A stretch of DNA of 64,000 nt from Panagrolaimus kolymaensis (GCA_028622995.1 JAJQJQ010000002.1:6696001-6760000); one strand, 5' to 3'; positions 35,655 through 47,965 are shown, counted from the stretch's first letter. Made by a program: numbers and translations. The notes: generated by a model from the sequence alone, not told the origin.

Positions 35655-37270
35655 AAGCTTACAAAAAATGTTTTTTTTACTAACTATTTTTTTGTAAATT
35701 TTTGTTGTTCGAAAAAAATATAAAGAAAATAACGAAAAAGTTTATTCACGATCGACGACTTTAAGTTTTCGTTTTTTAATTTTTCGATTTTTGGTGTGTT
35801 TTTTCTTTTCTATTTTTATATTTAAACTTTCTTATTTCTTTAGTTTTCTCACATGATTTGTATTTTTTTTGGATTGCGTTCTCTAATTTTAATTTCTTTA
35901 CATTTTTTAAATTTGGATATTTTATTTTTATTTTTTAACCCTTAATAAAACTACAAGTATAATTTGATACCTTTGAAAAATAAAAACACCTGAGTAAAAT
36001 GTTTGAAAAAAAAAATAAGTGCTAATGTGTTTTTAGCTTTTAGTATAAAAATAAAAAAGTAATAAAATTTATTTATTTTTTTCTAAAATTTTAAAAGAGA
36101 AAAATAAACCTAAGCTTTCCTGAGCTCTTTTATTTAGCATGCATCAGAAAATCATTGAAAACCCCCGTTTTTTTCTAAAATAAATATGTTGACCAAATAA
36201 AGAGGAACACCTTTTCATGAAAAAAAAGCTTTGGAAACCCCATGATGTTTTTTTCCATATCAAAAAATCAAAAGGATTGACATCAAAAAAAATGGAGGAG
36301 CGACATGTTTCTCGGCTGGGTGTCAATCACACTCATTATCACTTTGATAACAACGTCAACATAAAATTATCTTTCCTTCACCAACTACATATACTCATTT
36401 CATTTTTGTTTAATTTGGTGGGAAAAAAATGGAAAGCGTTGCCATTTTTTTTTATTCTTCAACAATCAATTGTCCTTGAAAAGGGAAAATAGGAATACAT
36501 ATTTCATAAGCTCTCTTCTTTCTTTTTTTCAGCGCCAGTTTGTTTTTGCATTTTTTATTATTCCATTTTTTTTTAAAGCCGCATTAAAAGAAAAAAGATT
36601 TGTGTTTGGTGAAAGTGTATTTTTTCATCATCGTTTTTAGTGCTAATATAAAAAAAACGTGTCAGTTGCAAGAAAATTAAAATAATATTCTCAAGAAATA
36701 ATCACAGTTTTGCCTATGTTTTTTTAAGAATTTGAGTTTTTTTGTTACCTTTCTCGTTTGAATAATTTCATTGAAAAAAACAACAACAAACATTTTTTTC
36801 ATTTTCTCCGCGCAGCATCCTAAAAAAAATCTTTGACCTTACTTTTCCTTTCTTCCACACCGCCATTACCTAAGCAACTCTCTTTCTTTTATTATTTTTT
36901 TCTCCTTGTTCTACTTTGTACCATAACAAAAATAAAAAAAGGTTGTCACTTCCTTTCTTTCAATGGCAGTCACCACTCTTCCCATTGCTTGCTATCTATC
37001 TTTTTTGCATTGCATCATCGCGAAGAAAGAGAAAAAAAAATCATTTGATATTAGAATAAAAAAAACCAAATGTTTACAACTGCTTTTTTATTTATTTCTT
37101 TCACATTGAAAAAAAGGTCGAATGGTTGGATGGATGAGTCGATGTGATTCACCATCAAGTTAAAAAAAGTTTTTTTCCTGTTAAAATAAAAGTTTTTTTG
37201 TTTGTTTTCAAACTTCGCGAGTTTTGCTTATTTTTCTAAAACTTTTTTTCTTATAATTTCAGAATCAAAA
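35655..37270. other. intergenic between LAPTM4-like genes
   Basis: No gene supported. Poly-T/poly-A tracts throughout; a GC-richer segment at 36830-37030 probably belongs to the promoter of the next gene, whose trans-splice acceptor is at 37261-37262. Confidence 0.4.
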
Positions 37271-37968
37271 ATGACCGAACCTTATTTCGACCGTTTAGCC
37301 GCCAAATATCGTTGCTGCTGTGGATGCATGCACGTTGAAGTTGGAACCAAAATTATTTGTGCTTTTGGTTTACTTGGATATTTAATTTCCATCATTCGAT
37401 TTATTGCTAAGGGAGAATCAGCCCAAACATGGGGAAATTGGGATATTTTACGAATTATTATTGGTGTCGTTATTGTTTCTTTACCTTTTATTGGTATGAA
37501 ACGAAATAATCCATGCTATTTCATCCCATATCTTTGTACCATCGTAAGTTATTATTTAGGAATAAATTATAGCGCTAAATTTTTTTCTTCAAGACACAAC
37601 TTTTTTTCAGGCTCTCTCCACTATTGTTTTAGTTGCTGCCCTTCCATGTATGGCTTTAGCTTTCTATCCTCACAAATATACCATCGGAATGAGATTCCGT
37701 GAATGGATTGAAAGACTTTTCCGTGGAAAGGAACACACAGAAGAAGGTTAGTCGAAAAATTAGTATTTTAAAATACTAAATTTGTAAACTTTCAGAAACT
37801 AATTCGATGATTGCTTTGACTATGATTATGGTCTTTATCTTTATTCTTTTTAACGCTTGGATTTATTCAGTCGTTTATAAATGCTATAAATATGTCTCAG
37901 ATAAAAAGAAGATTGGATATCGTGAAATGGTTATTCCTCAATCCACCGTCACCGCTCGAGTTTACTAA
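37271..37968 (+). CDS. LAPTM4-like four-helix membrane protein (subfamily 2)
   Basis: Exons 37271-37543, 37611-37746 and 37796-37968, 193 residues. MTEPYFDRLAAKYRCCCGCM gives the full four-cysteine version of the family motif, followed by HVEVGTKIIC. CYFIPYLCTI ends at intron 1, and the hydrophilic loop FREWIERLFRGKEHTEEG ends at intron 2. VVYKCYKYVSDKK follows the last helix. The tail has YREMVIP, a good YxxPhi signal. The ATG is eight bases after AATTTCAG, which is why the longer upstream frame is ignored. It is closest to the genes at 34833 and 39175. Confidence 0.88.
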
Positions 37969-39174
37969 ACTCCTTTTGTAAATATTAATCAATTGCAGCT
38001 TTTCTTAAAAGCAAATACTTTAATCGAAGTATAAGTCAAATTCATATATTATATCGACTTATTATTGTATTTTAAATATTTAAATTTGACACAAAATTGA
38101 AAAATAAATATTTTAAATGTAAAAATCTTTCTAGAAAAAAATTAGTAATTTGAAATGAAATTTTTTAAAGGAAGAGCTTTTTTGAAAAATTCAAGTTATT
38201 TTTCATCGAAAACCCCATGTGGTCCGATACGCTTTGTTGCAATTGTTTCAAATGAAGTACCTTCATTAAAGCTGGTAATGGCTTGCTTGAAAACCCTTTA
38301 ATTTTTTTGTGATTATTCATTAGATTTGTAAATAATTGCTTTAAATTTTTTTTCTTGCATGAATCAACATTATCAGCTGTTGTTATCCTTGATCATCTTT
38401 GTTTTTATTTTGCATAATGCTTTTTTATTTTCTTTCACAGGTGAATAATAAATTTTTCGAGAGTAAAACAAAGTCAAATAGAAAAAGATAAAAGATTAAT
38501 AAGATTTACGTCCATTGAAATTAAGTTTCATTTCTTTTTTCTTTTTGTTGTTGTTGCAATAACTAAAAAAAACTTTAATAAAAAAATGCAACAACTTGAT
38601 TTTTTGTTTGTTGTTGGAATATTGATTTTTATTCCACATCTCTTTTTTTTCTTTGCCATTCTTGCTCCTTTTTTTGTTCAGTCGTATTCCACAAAAATAT
38701 TATTTCAAGGCAACAAACACTGTCCTCTGTTTTTGCACAAAAAAATCAATTCGATGCTAGTTTGACCTCTTTTTCGTTTTTTATTCTTTCTTGGCACCAA
38801 AAATGAGTGCTTGTTTCGTGCGATTGGCCATCGTCGCGATGACCCTTGTCATCCTCCCTCATAAAAGGAAGCAACCGATTGAGTACATACAGCGAATGCC
38901 CTTCTCTCCTCCTCCTCCAAATTATTGCTGTTCTGGTTATTTTTTTCTTACTCTTTTTGTTGCCATTGCTTTAGAGTTTAATTGAACCAAATTGGTTGGC
39001 ATTTTGGTGATCACAATGGCTTGCTTGTTGCATTCATTGGTTTTTAAATGCCTATTTTTCGATCACATCGATTTCATATTTATTAATTTTCTTTCACGCT
39101 TAAATCATAATACTCATCTTTTTGAAAAGTTGTTCATTCTATATTTCCCATTCCAGATCCCCAAGTTTTGAACC
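37969..39174. other. intergenic between LAPTM4-like genes
   Basis: No gene supported. A frame with ATG at 38803 (60 codons, ending at 38985) lies in a GC-richer patch and is more likely promoter DNA. ATTCCAG at 39150-39156 is the probable trans-splice acceptor of the next gene. Confidence 0.4.
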
Positions 39175-39880
39175 ATGACAGTCTCTGATTTTTTGGCCGA
39201 CAAATATCGTTGTTGCTGTGGATGCATGCATGTCGCCACTGGAACTAAAATCATCTGTGGCATCACCCTCTTTGAATGCTTCATCTCAGCATTTGTTTGG
39301 TTCATCACTGGAGGACCATTAATTTGGGGAGATGCAGAAATTGCACGAATTTTCGTTACTGCTTTAGTCGCTTATGGACCCATTGCTGGAATCAACAAGA
39401 ACAAGCCCCTTTTGTTTATCGGATACCTCGCATTTTTGGTAAGAAGCAAAGAAATTTCTGATTAAAATCGTAGTTAAAATTTGCGTATTTTTAGGTTATT
39501 TTTATGATTGCATCTTGGGTTGCCCTCATTTGCCTTGGTGCAGCTATGGATCCAGAAAAATCTGAATTGGGTTATGAAGTTCGTAAATGGATTGAAAATT
39601 TGTTCAAAGAAGAACATATCACTCCCAAACGTAAGGATTAACTTTGAATTTTTTTAAGCTAAATAGATTTTATTGCATTTTAGAATTGGATAACGTTATC
39701 GCATTCTTTGGTGGCCTGTGTTTGGTTGCCTTCGGTGTTGCATATTGGTTCTTCTCAGTTGTTTACAGATGCTTCAAATATGTTTGGGATAAGACATCGG
39801 CAGGATATGATAATATGTATATAATTATTGGAAAAAGCGACCCTTCCCCAAACCAAACCCACAACCGTTTACTGAACTGA
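39175..39880 (+). CDS. LAPTM4-like four-helix membrane protein (subfamily 2)
   Basis: Exons 39175-39438, 39495-39630 and 39684-39880, 198 residues. The motif is KYRCCCGCMHVATGTKIICG. LLFIGYLAFL ends at intron 1, and the charged loop EVRKWIENLFKEEHITPK ends at intron 2. The last helix runs into VVYRCFKYVWDK. The tail is longer than in sisters: after the YDNM sorting-type motif it continues for about 20 polar residues (SDPSPNQTHNRLLN), perhaps through loss of the original stop. Same strand and spacing as its neighbours. Confidence 0.85.
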
Positions 39881-40222
39881 GCAAATTTGAGAATATACTT
39901 TAATTTTCTCTTTTTTTGCTGCCTTTTTTATCTCAGGATTTTGTTTATGAAACAAAACTTGGATTCTTTTATATTGATTTTTGTCAGTTTTTTCAATTTC
40001 AATAAATGTGATTGTATTTAATTTTGCATTTATGGAGTTATCATCAAGCATACAAAGCTATTTTTTTATTTATAAACCGAACATAACAAAGTATATAAAA
40101 TCACTTGCAAAATACAAAACTTTTAAAAAATAAAACGGATGAAAACAAAATAAATTGTATAAAAATTATTATTTTACGTTTTTGGAGACACCTTTTTTTC
40201 TTCGTACCGAAGTATGTCGTTT

Positions 40223-40714
40223 TTAAACATTTACAGGTAATTGATTTTCTTTAGCCATCTTCATTCCACAAATGTATTCATAGCAGCGATAAATAGCGAC
40301 GATGAAAAAGGCCATGAGAGCAATATAACACGTCATAACAAAAAGTGTGATAAGGAGAAGAATGACTTTTTCTTCGAGGGCCGAAATTTCATAAAAGTAA
40401 TAGCAAGTAAGGCCTAATGTTTCAGCAACACATTCCAAAGTTGACGAAACCAAAAGGACAAATATGAAATCAGGTCGATTTGTTTTTAATCCATAAAGAG
40501 CTAAACCAGAAATGACAATGTTTACAATGGAATAACCAAGTTCATAAGGAAAGATGAAAACAACTAATCCAAAAGATGAAATGATGCCCAACCAACAATA
40601 AATTTGAGTTATAAGCTTTACATGGCAGCAACCAAAGATTCGATATCGAGGAGAAGAGGGGTTGAAATCAATGGCGTTTGTAGGCATCCATAGCTTTTCA
40701 AGGGCTTCAGTCAT
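40223..40714 (-). CDS. intronless LAPTM4-like protein (subfamily 1)
   Basis: One uninterrupted frame of 163 codons. RYRIFGCCHVKLITQIYCW and GLALYGLKTNRPDFIF match the subfamily of the genes at 13399, 14978 and 16853, not its immediate neighbours. Four helices are present and the last is followed by YRCYEYICGMKMAKENQLPV. Relatives all have an intron after the third block, and here the sequence passes through (DFIFVLLVSSTLEC) with no gap. It is therefore either a retrocopy or a gene that lost its intron. The frame is intact, so it is probably still used. Opposite orientation to both flanking genes. Confidence 0.83.
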   Translation of the reverse strand: MTEALEKLWMPTNAIDFNPSSPRYRIFGCCHVKLITQIYCWLGIISSFGLVVFIFPYELGYSIVNIVISGLALYGLKTNRPDFIFVLLVSSTLECVAETLGLTCYYFYEISALEEKVILLLITLFVMTCYIALMAFFIVAIYRCYEYICGMKMAKENQLPVNV

Positions 40715-41240
40715 AATTGTTTCAGATAATCAGAAATTCAGCAACTTTCTTTTAAAATATAAAAAAATAGTTTTTCAATAGCCACAAAAAATAAATCAGC
40801 TATGAAATGAAAAGACTATCTATTTATGCTTTTTGCGGGCAAATCGAGCGTCTTCTTCGTTTTGACCTATTTTTTTGTTTCTGTTTTTTTCATTACTACA
40901 GCACACATCTTCTTTTTCTCCGGTATGAAAAAGGAGGCTTGTCACTCTGCAGAGCTATGCACAGGTTATTATTTGGCCACGATGGCATTTTTGTTTTTTC
41001 GCAACAAAAAAAAAAAGAGCAAGAGGTCAGAAGAAAACAGTGTGGTTTTTTATTTTTTGAGTAGCTTTTTTTGTTATTTGCAAATCACAGAAGATTGTCT
41101 TCGCGACTTGTAGTATTTTATTTATCACTTTTGTTTTGCATTTTTTAGACAGGCGATTTTACGGAAATTTTATTTTTAGTTTGTTTTTTACAGCTACGAT
41201 AATTTATTTTTTCTTCGCTTTTAGGATCCCAAATTAAACA
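40715..41240. other. divergent promoter region
   Basis: Between the minus-strand intronless gene and the plus-strand gene at 41241. The two overlapping frames here are not supported. TTTTAG at 41219-41224 is the likely trans-splice acceptor of the right-hand gene. Confidence 0.4.
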
Positions 41241-41899
41241 ATGTCAAAAACTTTTTTTAACACTTTGGCTGAAAAGTATCGCTGTTGCTGCGGATGCATG
41301 CATGTCGCGACTGGGACTAAAATCTTTTGTAGTTTGTTCTTGTTAGATCAAATTGGGAACGCCATTCAATTTTTTGTTAATGGCGAATCTGGAGGCATTT
41401 GGACTTTTATCGGAATCATAATCAGTTCCATCGTTATTGCTGGCCCTTTAATGGGGATTAAAAAGACCGAACCAAATTATTTCATTCCATTTTTGTGCTT
41501 TTTGGTAAATTTAACTTTTGTTTTAATAAGTTAGAATTAACAAAAATAAGTTTTATAATTTATAGGCTTTGTCATGGATTTATTACATTGGTTTAATTGG
41601 TTGTTGCATTTTGGCTTTATTCCCTGATGAAGCAAGCATTTGCCGCAAAATTCGAGATTATATTGAAAACATTTTACAAGAACATGCTCCTATTGGTAAG
41701 TTTTAAGAAAATTAGAATTTTAAAAATTAAAAAATTTAATATTTTAGAAGTTGATGCAAAAATTCTTACTATCATTTTAGTTATATTTGGCTTTTTCCTT
41801 TATTTTCTTTGGGTTTTCTACGTCATTTACAAATGTTACAAATATATTAGTGACAAGAAAAATGAACGATATGATAAAATGGTTTTACCCAAAAATTAA
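41241..41899 (+). CDS. LAPTM4-like four-helix membrane protein (subfamily 2)
   Basis: Exons 41241-41504, 41566-41695 and 41748-41899, 181 residues. KYRCCCGCMHVATGTKIFC, NYFIPFLCFL at intron 1, RKIRDYIENILQEHAPIG at intron 2, VIYKCYKYISDKK after the last helix and a tail YDKMVLPKN with a YxxM sorting-type signal. All family landmarks are intact. The ATG lies 16 bases after TTTTAG. Confidence 0.88.
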
Positions 41900-42143
41900 A
41901 CTTCGAGTTAATCGTTTTGTTTTCTGATATTTTTTTTAAGTTCAACTTTTTTATCTCAAGAAGTTTTGTATGCTTTTCTTTGCTTTTTCTTTTTTCTCTC
42001 CTTGGAATTGAATAATAAAAAATCGTGTGTTTTCATAAATATTTATCGACAAACAAACAATTAAATTATTAAATCATTGCTAATAGAAACAAAAACAAAG
42101 AAAACCCGTAAATAGCAAAAGCATTTCAAATTCGTTAAAATTA

Positions 42144-44718
42144 TTAATGATGTTGTTTTGAGGCATATGTGTTCTTCCATATTTCAACCAAACACACAGA
42201 ACTATGAAATCGGAAAAATACGGTTAAAGGGCTAAAACTTCTCATCCAAAAAACCCAATTTTGTTCTCCATAAAAATTCACCACTCCTTCACTCGTTCCA
42301 ACTTTATCGGATTCAAATAAATTCATAATAAATATTGCCATATTTGCAATAATTAAAAATGTAATGGTTTGTTTTCCAGGTTGAATTTGATGAGTTTTAG
42401 AATTAACTTTTAATTTTGATGCAATACATATTAATATACATTGAAGAACAGATTGGGCGACTCGAGAAATATGGGCTGCAATTAAAAGAGCCGAATATGA
42501 TTGATCTTTCTTTGGTGTACAAAGGCCCTAAAAATTAATGTTTGTAAGCCTTTTTGATAAAAAGAGCGATAGTAAGAAAACTAACGGTTATGCCAGATAT
42601 TGAAAAAATTAATTCACCAATTAATCCAATCGCCAATAAAATCATATCAAGTAATTCCTAAATAATTTAAGTTTTTTTAAAAATTGAAGAAACAATTAAA
42701 AATTAATTTTACGAACTTGATTAGCGTGAGCGGCGTGATGAGAATCATGTGAATAATGATGTGAATAATTTAGTAATCTTATACGCCATAATGCCAAGAT
42801 ACAAGCCACTATTCCAATTGCGTGCTAAAATTTGAAGTATGGAAAGTTTCAGAGAAGTTTCAACGAAAAATATAAACTTTACTTGTGAGATATCTGCGAT
42901 ACCAAAAGCATGGGCCGCTGACGAATATTGATCTTTTCCTGAATAACCATAAAAAAATGCCATGGAAATAAGGGTACCAGCAAGAAAAAAAAATCCACCA
43001 AAAAGCCCTAAACATTCAAATAGTTTTTAATTTTTATGGGTGTCCAAAAAATATTTATTTACCAAAAACAGCTTTTGAACAATTAATTCGAAGAGTGCTC
43101 TTTTTATGTACTCGATGAATCACAAGTTGGTTATTTTGAATTCGTTCAATATTATGCCAAACTATAAACATAATAGCTGCAGCAATAAGGGAATATTCAA
43201 CAACGGCGGTGTAAAACACTTTAGTAAAACTCCCTAAAAAATTGAAAAAATAAAAGTTGTTTACTTCGAGTGTCGTCAACGCGAAAAATAAATAATTTCC
43301 ATTATGCTAATATTCTTATAAGTTTTGAGATTTTAAGTATAAAAAGAAAGACTCCTTTCGTTCGATTTTGATTTTGATAGGCTGCTTACCTAATAAGCAT
43401 TCAACTCCATCATTAGAAACGCAGTCTACGGTCCCCATACCGCTACTAAAGTTTTTTGTAATGACATCTGCAGCAGCTCGAACCATGCGGATTATTGGAT
43501 CGTTATCTGTATCTGCTGTCTCTTCACTTGAACCCGAATCACTTGGAGTTTCAGTTGTTGTAATTTCAGATAAATATTTAGAAGCGTATTTTGTGTAAGC
43601 TTTTCTGAAGAAAAAAAAATCTTGTGTATTTTTTAAAAGTAAAATAAAAGTTTTTTCTATTTACCCAAGACTTTTTTGATTTGATTGAGTTTTAGCAAAT
43701 AAAAATTGAAACCAATTTTGTAAATTTGCTGCAATTAAATGCATTGCACCAAATTTTGAAATTATCGCGTGTCTTGTATCAAACATCTATAAAATAAATT
43801 AAATATTTGCATATTTTTTTTAGTTGGCTCCAGCAAATAAACTTACAGTGGAATTACAAAATAAAAAATGGGTTTGTATAGCAATAAAAAATACGGCGCA
43901 AATATCTAATGGTAAATAAACTCTCAAATATGCGCTAATTACATAATAAACACATGTCATAATTGCGAATACTGAAATTTGTCAAAAATTAATAAAAGAA
44001 ATCCTTTTATGTAAAATTTACTTACTAACAGCGCCAAGTCGAAGATATAAACTTCCAACATTTGGCAGCATTGTACTCGAGGCATTGTTTTCATTAATAA
44101 CATGAACTTGGCTGTCTTCTAAATTTTCTTCAGATAAATTTCGTCTTTGAAACTTTTGACGAATTAATTCCAATATTCTCCATTTCCGTGGTTTTAAAAG
44201 CAATAAAATATACCAATAACCAAAAAATAAGAATGAAACAATATACATATAAAGCCAAAATGAAAGTGAATTCTTTTGAATTTGTTTTAAACCTTCTTTG
44301 TTATTTGTATCTGTGAAACGAAAAGATAATTCCAAAACTATGGCATAAATAATTACAATAATAAAATAAAATACTGTTAATAATCCGCTAACATAATTTC
44401 TAAAAACAATAAATTTTTAAGTTTTATTATTTTAAATTTTTTTGTTTTTTCTTACTTTGCATATTTATTATAAAGCCATGTTTCGGTTGTTGTTGTCTCA
44501 TCACTTGAGACTGTGGAATTACTTTTGCTGTGAGCTTCAGATTCATTTGAAGTCAATGAATTAATGGAAGGCGAAATATATACTTTACTAATTTCAGGCA
44601 AAACCTTTGATAAATTTGGATTAATAGTCTTAGATATTATTTGATTAAACGAATTGACATAGTTGTTTGGCGAAGCTTCAATTCCAAAAAAATCGGTCGA
44701 TCTTTGAGGTTTTGTCAT
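42144..44718 (-). CDS. otopetrin-like proton channel
   Basis: Ten exons on the minus strand close in frame (44718-44456, 44399-44026, 43971-43847, 43786-43665, 43604-43390, 43233-43063, 43007-42883, 42824-42717, 42657-42586, 42527-42144), 652 residues. Family signatures: GSLYLRLGAV, KFGAMHLIAANLQNW, VVEYSLIAAAIMFIVWHNI, a GLFGGFFFLAGTLIS helix, and FRFHSSVCLVEIWKNTY at the C terminus. Otopetrins form dimeric proton-selective channels with twelve helices each; nematodes have several. The N-terminal 85 residues are hydrophilic and Ser/Thr/Glu-rich, and a Ser/Thr/Asp-rich loop with two cysteines (DCVSNDGVEC) precedes the second half. It sits inside the LAPTM4-like cluster with no sign of shared regulation. 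Confidence 0.9.
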
Positions 44719-45708
44719 TTGTAAAAAAAGATTCCTAAAATATTAGAGAGTAATTTAGATTTATGTAAATTAAACTCGGCAAAACATAATTTTTACGCGC
44801 ACGGCAAAGATTGGAACCCAAAATATTAAAGAACAGCAAACAATAAAGCTTTTTTAAAACCATATCAATAAAGACGTTTAATTATAAAATGTTCATTGAA
44901 AAGCTTTGAAAATATTTTTTAAAATAATTTCCTGTAAGTCCGCTTTGCTTTTTTTTCAAAGAACAAAGCGATTTTTGTTCCATATTGTTCTCATCCCATG
45001 ATGCATTCATATTACAGTAAGTCTATTGGAAAAGTTTGTGATGGCTGAAAAAAAAAATAAACAGCAAGTAAGAAGCAAAGAACATAGATTTTAAAAAACT
45101 TTAACAAGATTTCACATTTTCATGTTGCAAATTTTTTTTGGTTTGAGCTGTCTCTATTGTGATTTTTTCTTTTGACTTTGTTATTTCTTTAACAAATATT
45201 TAAAAAAAGAACAAATCTCTTAAAGAATTCCTTTCTTTCTTTCATTTTTATAACAAAAAAAGAAAAAGTTTATTTATTTAAAAACTAAAGAAATGAGCAA
45301 AACGTCAATAGATTTTGTTGTATTTGTATGTATGTATGTATGTAGGTAGTAGTTAACAAGCGAACAACACACGAGTACATATGTAAGTATTAACAACAAT
45401 GCTTTTCTAGCCCCCATTTATTTGAACTTGAAATTTATTCAACATAATTTTTTTTTATTTGTTTGTGCTTTGATTGTCTAACAAAAGTTTTTTTACTCAC
45501 TTGATCAAGTTTGTAGGGATTTAAATTAAATAAGTATTCTTTTCTACTACGGGGGCAGACTCCATTTCCATAATAAAAAAAGTTTTATTGAGCTATCATA
45601 AAAAATAAATAATAATAATAGAAAGTTAGAAAAAAAACGAGTAAGTGTTTGTTCGAAAAAATTTTTAGAGTCTAAAAAAAGTTTCCAACGTTTTGATTTT
45701 GAGAAAAT
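44719..45708. other. intergenic with (GTAT)n microsatellite
   Basis: No gene. A short GTAT tandem run lies at about 45333-45352. A segment at 45500-45575 (AAGTTTGTAGGGATTTAAA and AGACTCCATTTCC) recurs in similar order at 47755-47805, in both cases about 150-200 bases past the end of a minus-strand LAPTM4-like gene, so it is duplicated 3' flank. Confidence 0.5.
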
Positions 45709-46416
45709 TTAATTATTATTTTTCGTTGAAGGAACAATCATTTGAGCGTAGTAACAACGTGCATCTTTCATTTCGGAAATATATTTGAAGCCTTTGTAAA
45801 CGATTGAAAAGAGCCAAACAAGAAAGATTGTTGAGATACCACAAAAAATCATTCCTCCAATGATGACGTAATCAAATGCTAAAAAGTATTAATCTTTTTA
45901 ATATACTTTTTTATTATTACTATTATTTTTAATTACTTTCGGGTGAAATCTTGGGAAGTTTTTTTTCAATATGATTTCGAACTTCATAACCTTTCGTCGT
46001 TTTGTCAGGGAAAAGGGCCAAACCAAATTTGATAAGCAAGACATTGCACGAAGCGGTGATAAAAGTCTGAAAACACAACGACGACTTATAAACAATTTTA
46101 AAAAAAGACAACCAAATGGTAAAAAATATTAATTTTGTTTAAAACTCACTAAATGACAAAGAAAAGGAATAAAATAGCGGTGATTAACTTTTTTAATTCC
46201 AATGAAAGCCCCAATAACAATAAGAAGTTGGAAAATAATCCAAATACCCCTCCAATAATCTTCAGTTTCATTAGAAAAAAAGTTAAATAATTTGTGAATA
46301 TTAGAAATCAAAAAAATCCCACAAATAATTTTTGTTCCAGTTTCAATATGTAAACATCTGCAACAAAAACGATACTTTTTTGTTTCCAAAGTATCGAAAA
46401 GCTTTTCAGTCATCAT
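45709..46416 (-). CDS. LAPTM4-like four-helix membrane protein (subfamily 2)
   Basis: Exons 46416-46150, 46066-45937 and 45878-45709, 188 residues. The motif is KKYRFCCRCLHIETGTKIICG (one cysteine replaced by Phe, Gly by Arg). HRYFIPFLCHL ends at intron 1, and VRNHIEKKLPKISPES ends at intron 2. IVYKGFKYISEMK follows the last helix, with the family Cys replaced by Gly. The tail has YYAQMIVP (YAQM). Two adjacent ATGs; the first is taken. The minus-strand gene at 47966 is its closest neighbour, with shared flanks. Confidence 0.85.
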
Positions 46417-46948
46417 GGTTGGGATTGTTAAGCCTAAAATTAATTTTAAAAAATGATAACGGAAGGATGGATGCGCTGGTAAATTATAGAAATATCATCT
46501 ATTAATGACAGTGTTAACAAATTAACCATGAATTTTAAATGCAATAAAAAGCATCAAAATTTTTCACAAACTTAGTAGCCGCCAAATAGTAGTCTTTTTT
46601 ATGAGTAAGACCACTTCCACTTGCCAAGAAAAAAAAAATTGATGCCATTTTGTTCTGACCTGTTTGCCTTTCAGCGATGGCCATAACAGCAATAACAATA
46701 ACAATGACGAATGCATCTATCATTTCCACAAAGTTGGAATAATCCAATCAGTCTAGTAGTTTTTTTTTGTTGTGTGAATTAATGCGAATAATAGGAATTT
46801 TTTTGATATGCTCTCTTCAATTTGTAGAATAAATATAAATTTTAATAAAGAAATTGTGAAAATATTGTCATTTTTTTCCATACCTTCATAATGTATGCCG
46901 AGCTAGATTAATTTTTTCTTCCATTTTTAGAAATCCAAAACTCAAAAA
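46417..46948. other. divergent promoter region, duplicated
   Basis: Shared upstream region of two divergent LAPTM4-like genes. The part at 46510-46550 (GTTAACAAATTAACC, ATTTTAAATGCAATAAAA) recurs with changes at 48740-48785 upstream of the gene at 47966, evidence of block duplication. ATTTTTAG at 46923-46930 is a likely trans-splice acceptor for the gene at 46949. Confidence 0.5.
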
Positions 46949-47497
46949 ATGACTAAACCTTTCTTTAACCATATGGAATCAAAATATCTTTGCTGCCGGG
47001 GTTTTATACATGTTGAAACTGTAACCAAAATTATTTGCGCCATATTTATGGTTATTAATATGTATGATACAAATGGATTTTTAAGCGAGGTAGAACCAAA
47101 CTATTGGATACTTCTTAAAGTAATTTTGGAAAGCATTATTGCTGCTGGTCCTCTTATTGGAATTATTAAGACTAACCGTCATTTCTTTATTCCAATGCTA
47201 TGTTATTTGGTAAGTTTAAGGATATTATGATTCCATTTTTTAATCTTTTTTTTCCAGAGTATTAGTAGCCTTCTGTGTTTTATTTTAAGTGGTACCTTAG
47301 TTTTGGACTTTTTCCATAAATTTATTAAGGGTTCTGAATTTATTCCATTTGAACTCCTATGTCGTATTTGCATGTCTATTATCTTAACGGCATTATTGGC
47401 ATGGATGTTTTCTGTTATTGATAAATGTCACGATTATGTTAGTGAAAAGAAAAAGCAAGGAGGAGATGATAAAATGATACTTCCACAAACTATGTAA
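46949..47497 (+). CDS. LAPTM4-like four-helix membrane protein (subfamily 2), diverged
   Basis: Two exons, 46949-47209 and 47258-47497, 166 residues. The second family intron is absent, and the loop it would interrupt is shortened to KFIKGSEFIPFE. The motif is degenerate: KYLCCRGFIHVETVTKIICA. FFIPMLCYL ends at the shared first intron. The last helix ends in VIDKCHDYVSEKK, and the tail is GGDDKMILPQTM, where the sorting Tyr is lost. The frame is intact, so it is probably still expressed, but it is evolving fast. Confidence 0.8.
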
Positions 47498-47965
47498 CCG
47501 AAAATTGTTATAGAAAACCCGCGACGAATTTTAAACTACATAATATCTGAAAATTTTATTTTGTATTGTTTTTTTTTTCTTCATTTATGAAGTAGCATTT
47601 TTAAATAAAAATTCAAAAAAAAAACTGTTGAGAACTTGAATGCATCTGCAGCACGCGGGTGGGAGACGACCCATTTTGATGAGCCGGCATTGCCCACTTT
47701 TAAAACAACAATAAAATTTCGAAATGAATTAAATATGTTAAGATTTTAAATTTGATTAAGTTTGTAGGGATTTAAACTATTTTTTGTTCAAGATAAACTC
47801 CATTTCTTTATATAAAAAATATTTTTATTTAATTAATTAAATTTTCGTTTAGGAATTATAAAAAGCGGTAAAGAAGTTTTTCATTACAAAATTTAAGAAG
47901 CATACAATTTTTTTAAAAGGTTATAAAAAGTTTCAAACGTTTCAGAACTTTTAATTCGAGGTTTA
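47498..47965. other. convergent spacer with a GC-rich island
   Basis: Between the 3' ends of two convergent genes. Bases 47641-47695 are unusually GC-rich for the window and hold short self-complementary pieces (GGGT ... ACCC; GAGCCGGCAT). Function unknown. The part at 47750-47810 matches the 3' flank at 45500-45575. Confidence 0.4.

Noticed and set aside
38803..38985. Short hydrophobic protein upstream of the gene at 39175
   Set aside because: Lies in a GC-richer promoter-like patch; no homology and too short to judge.
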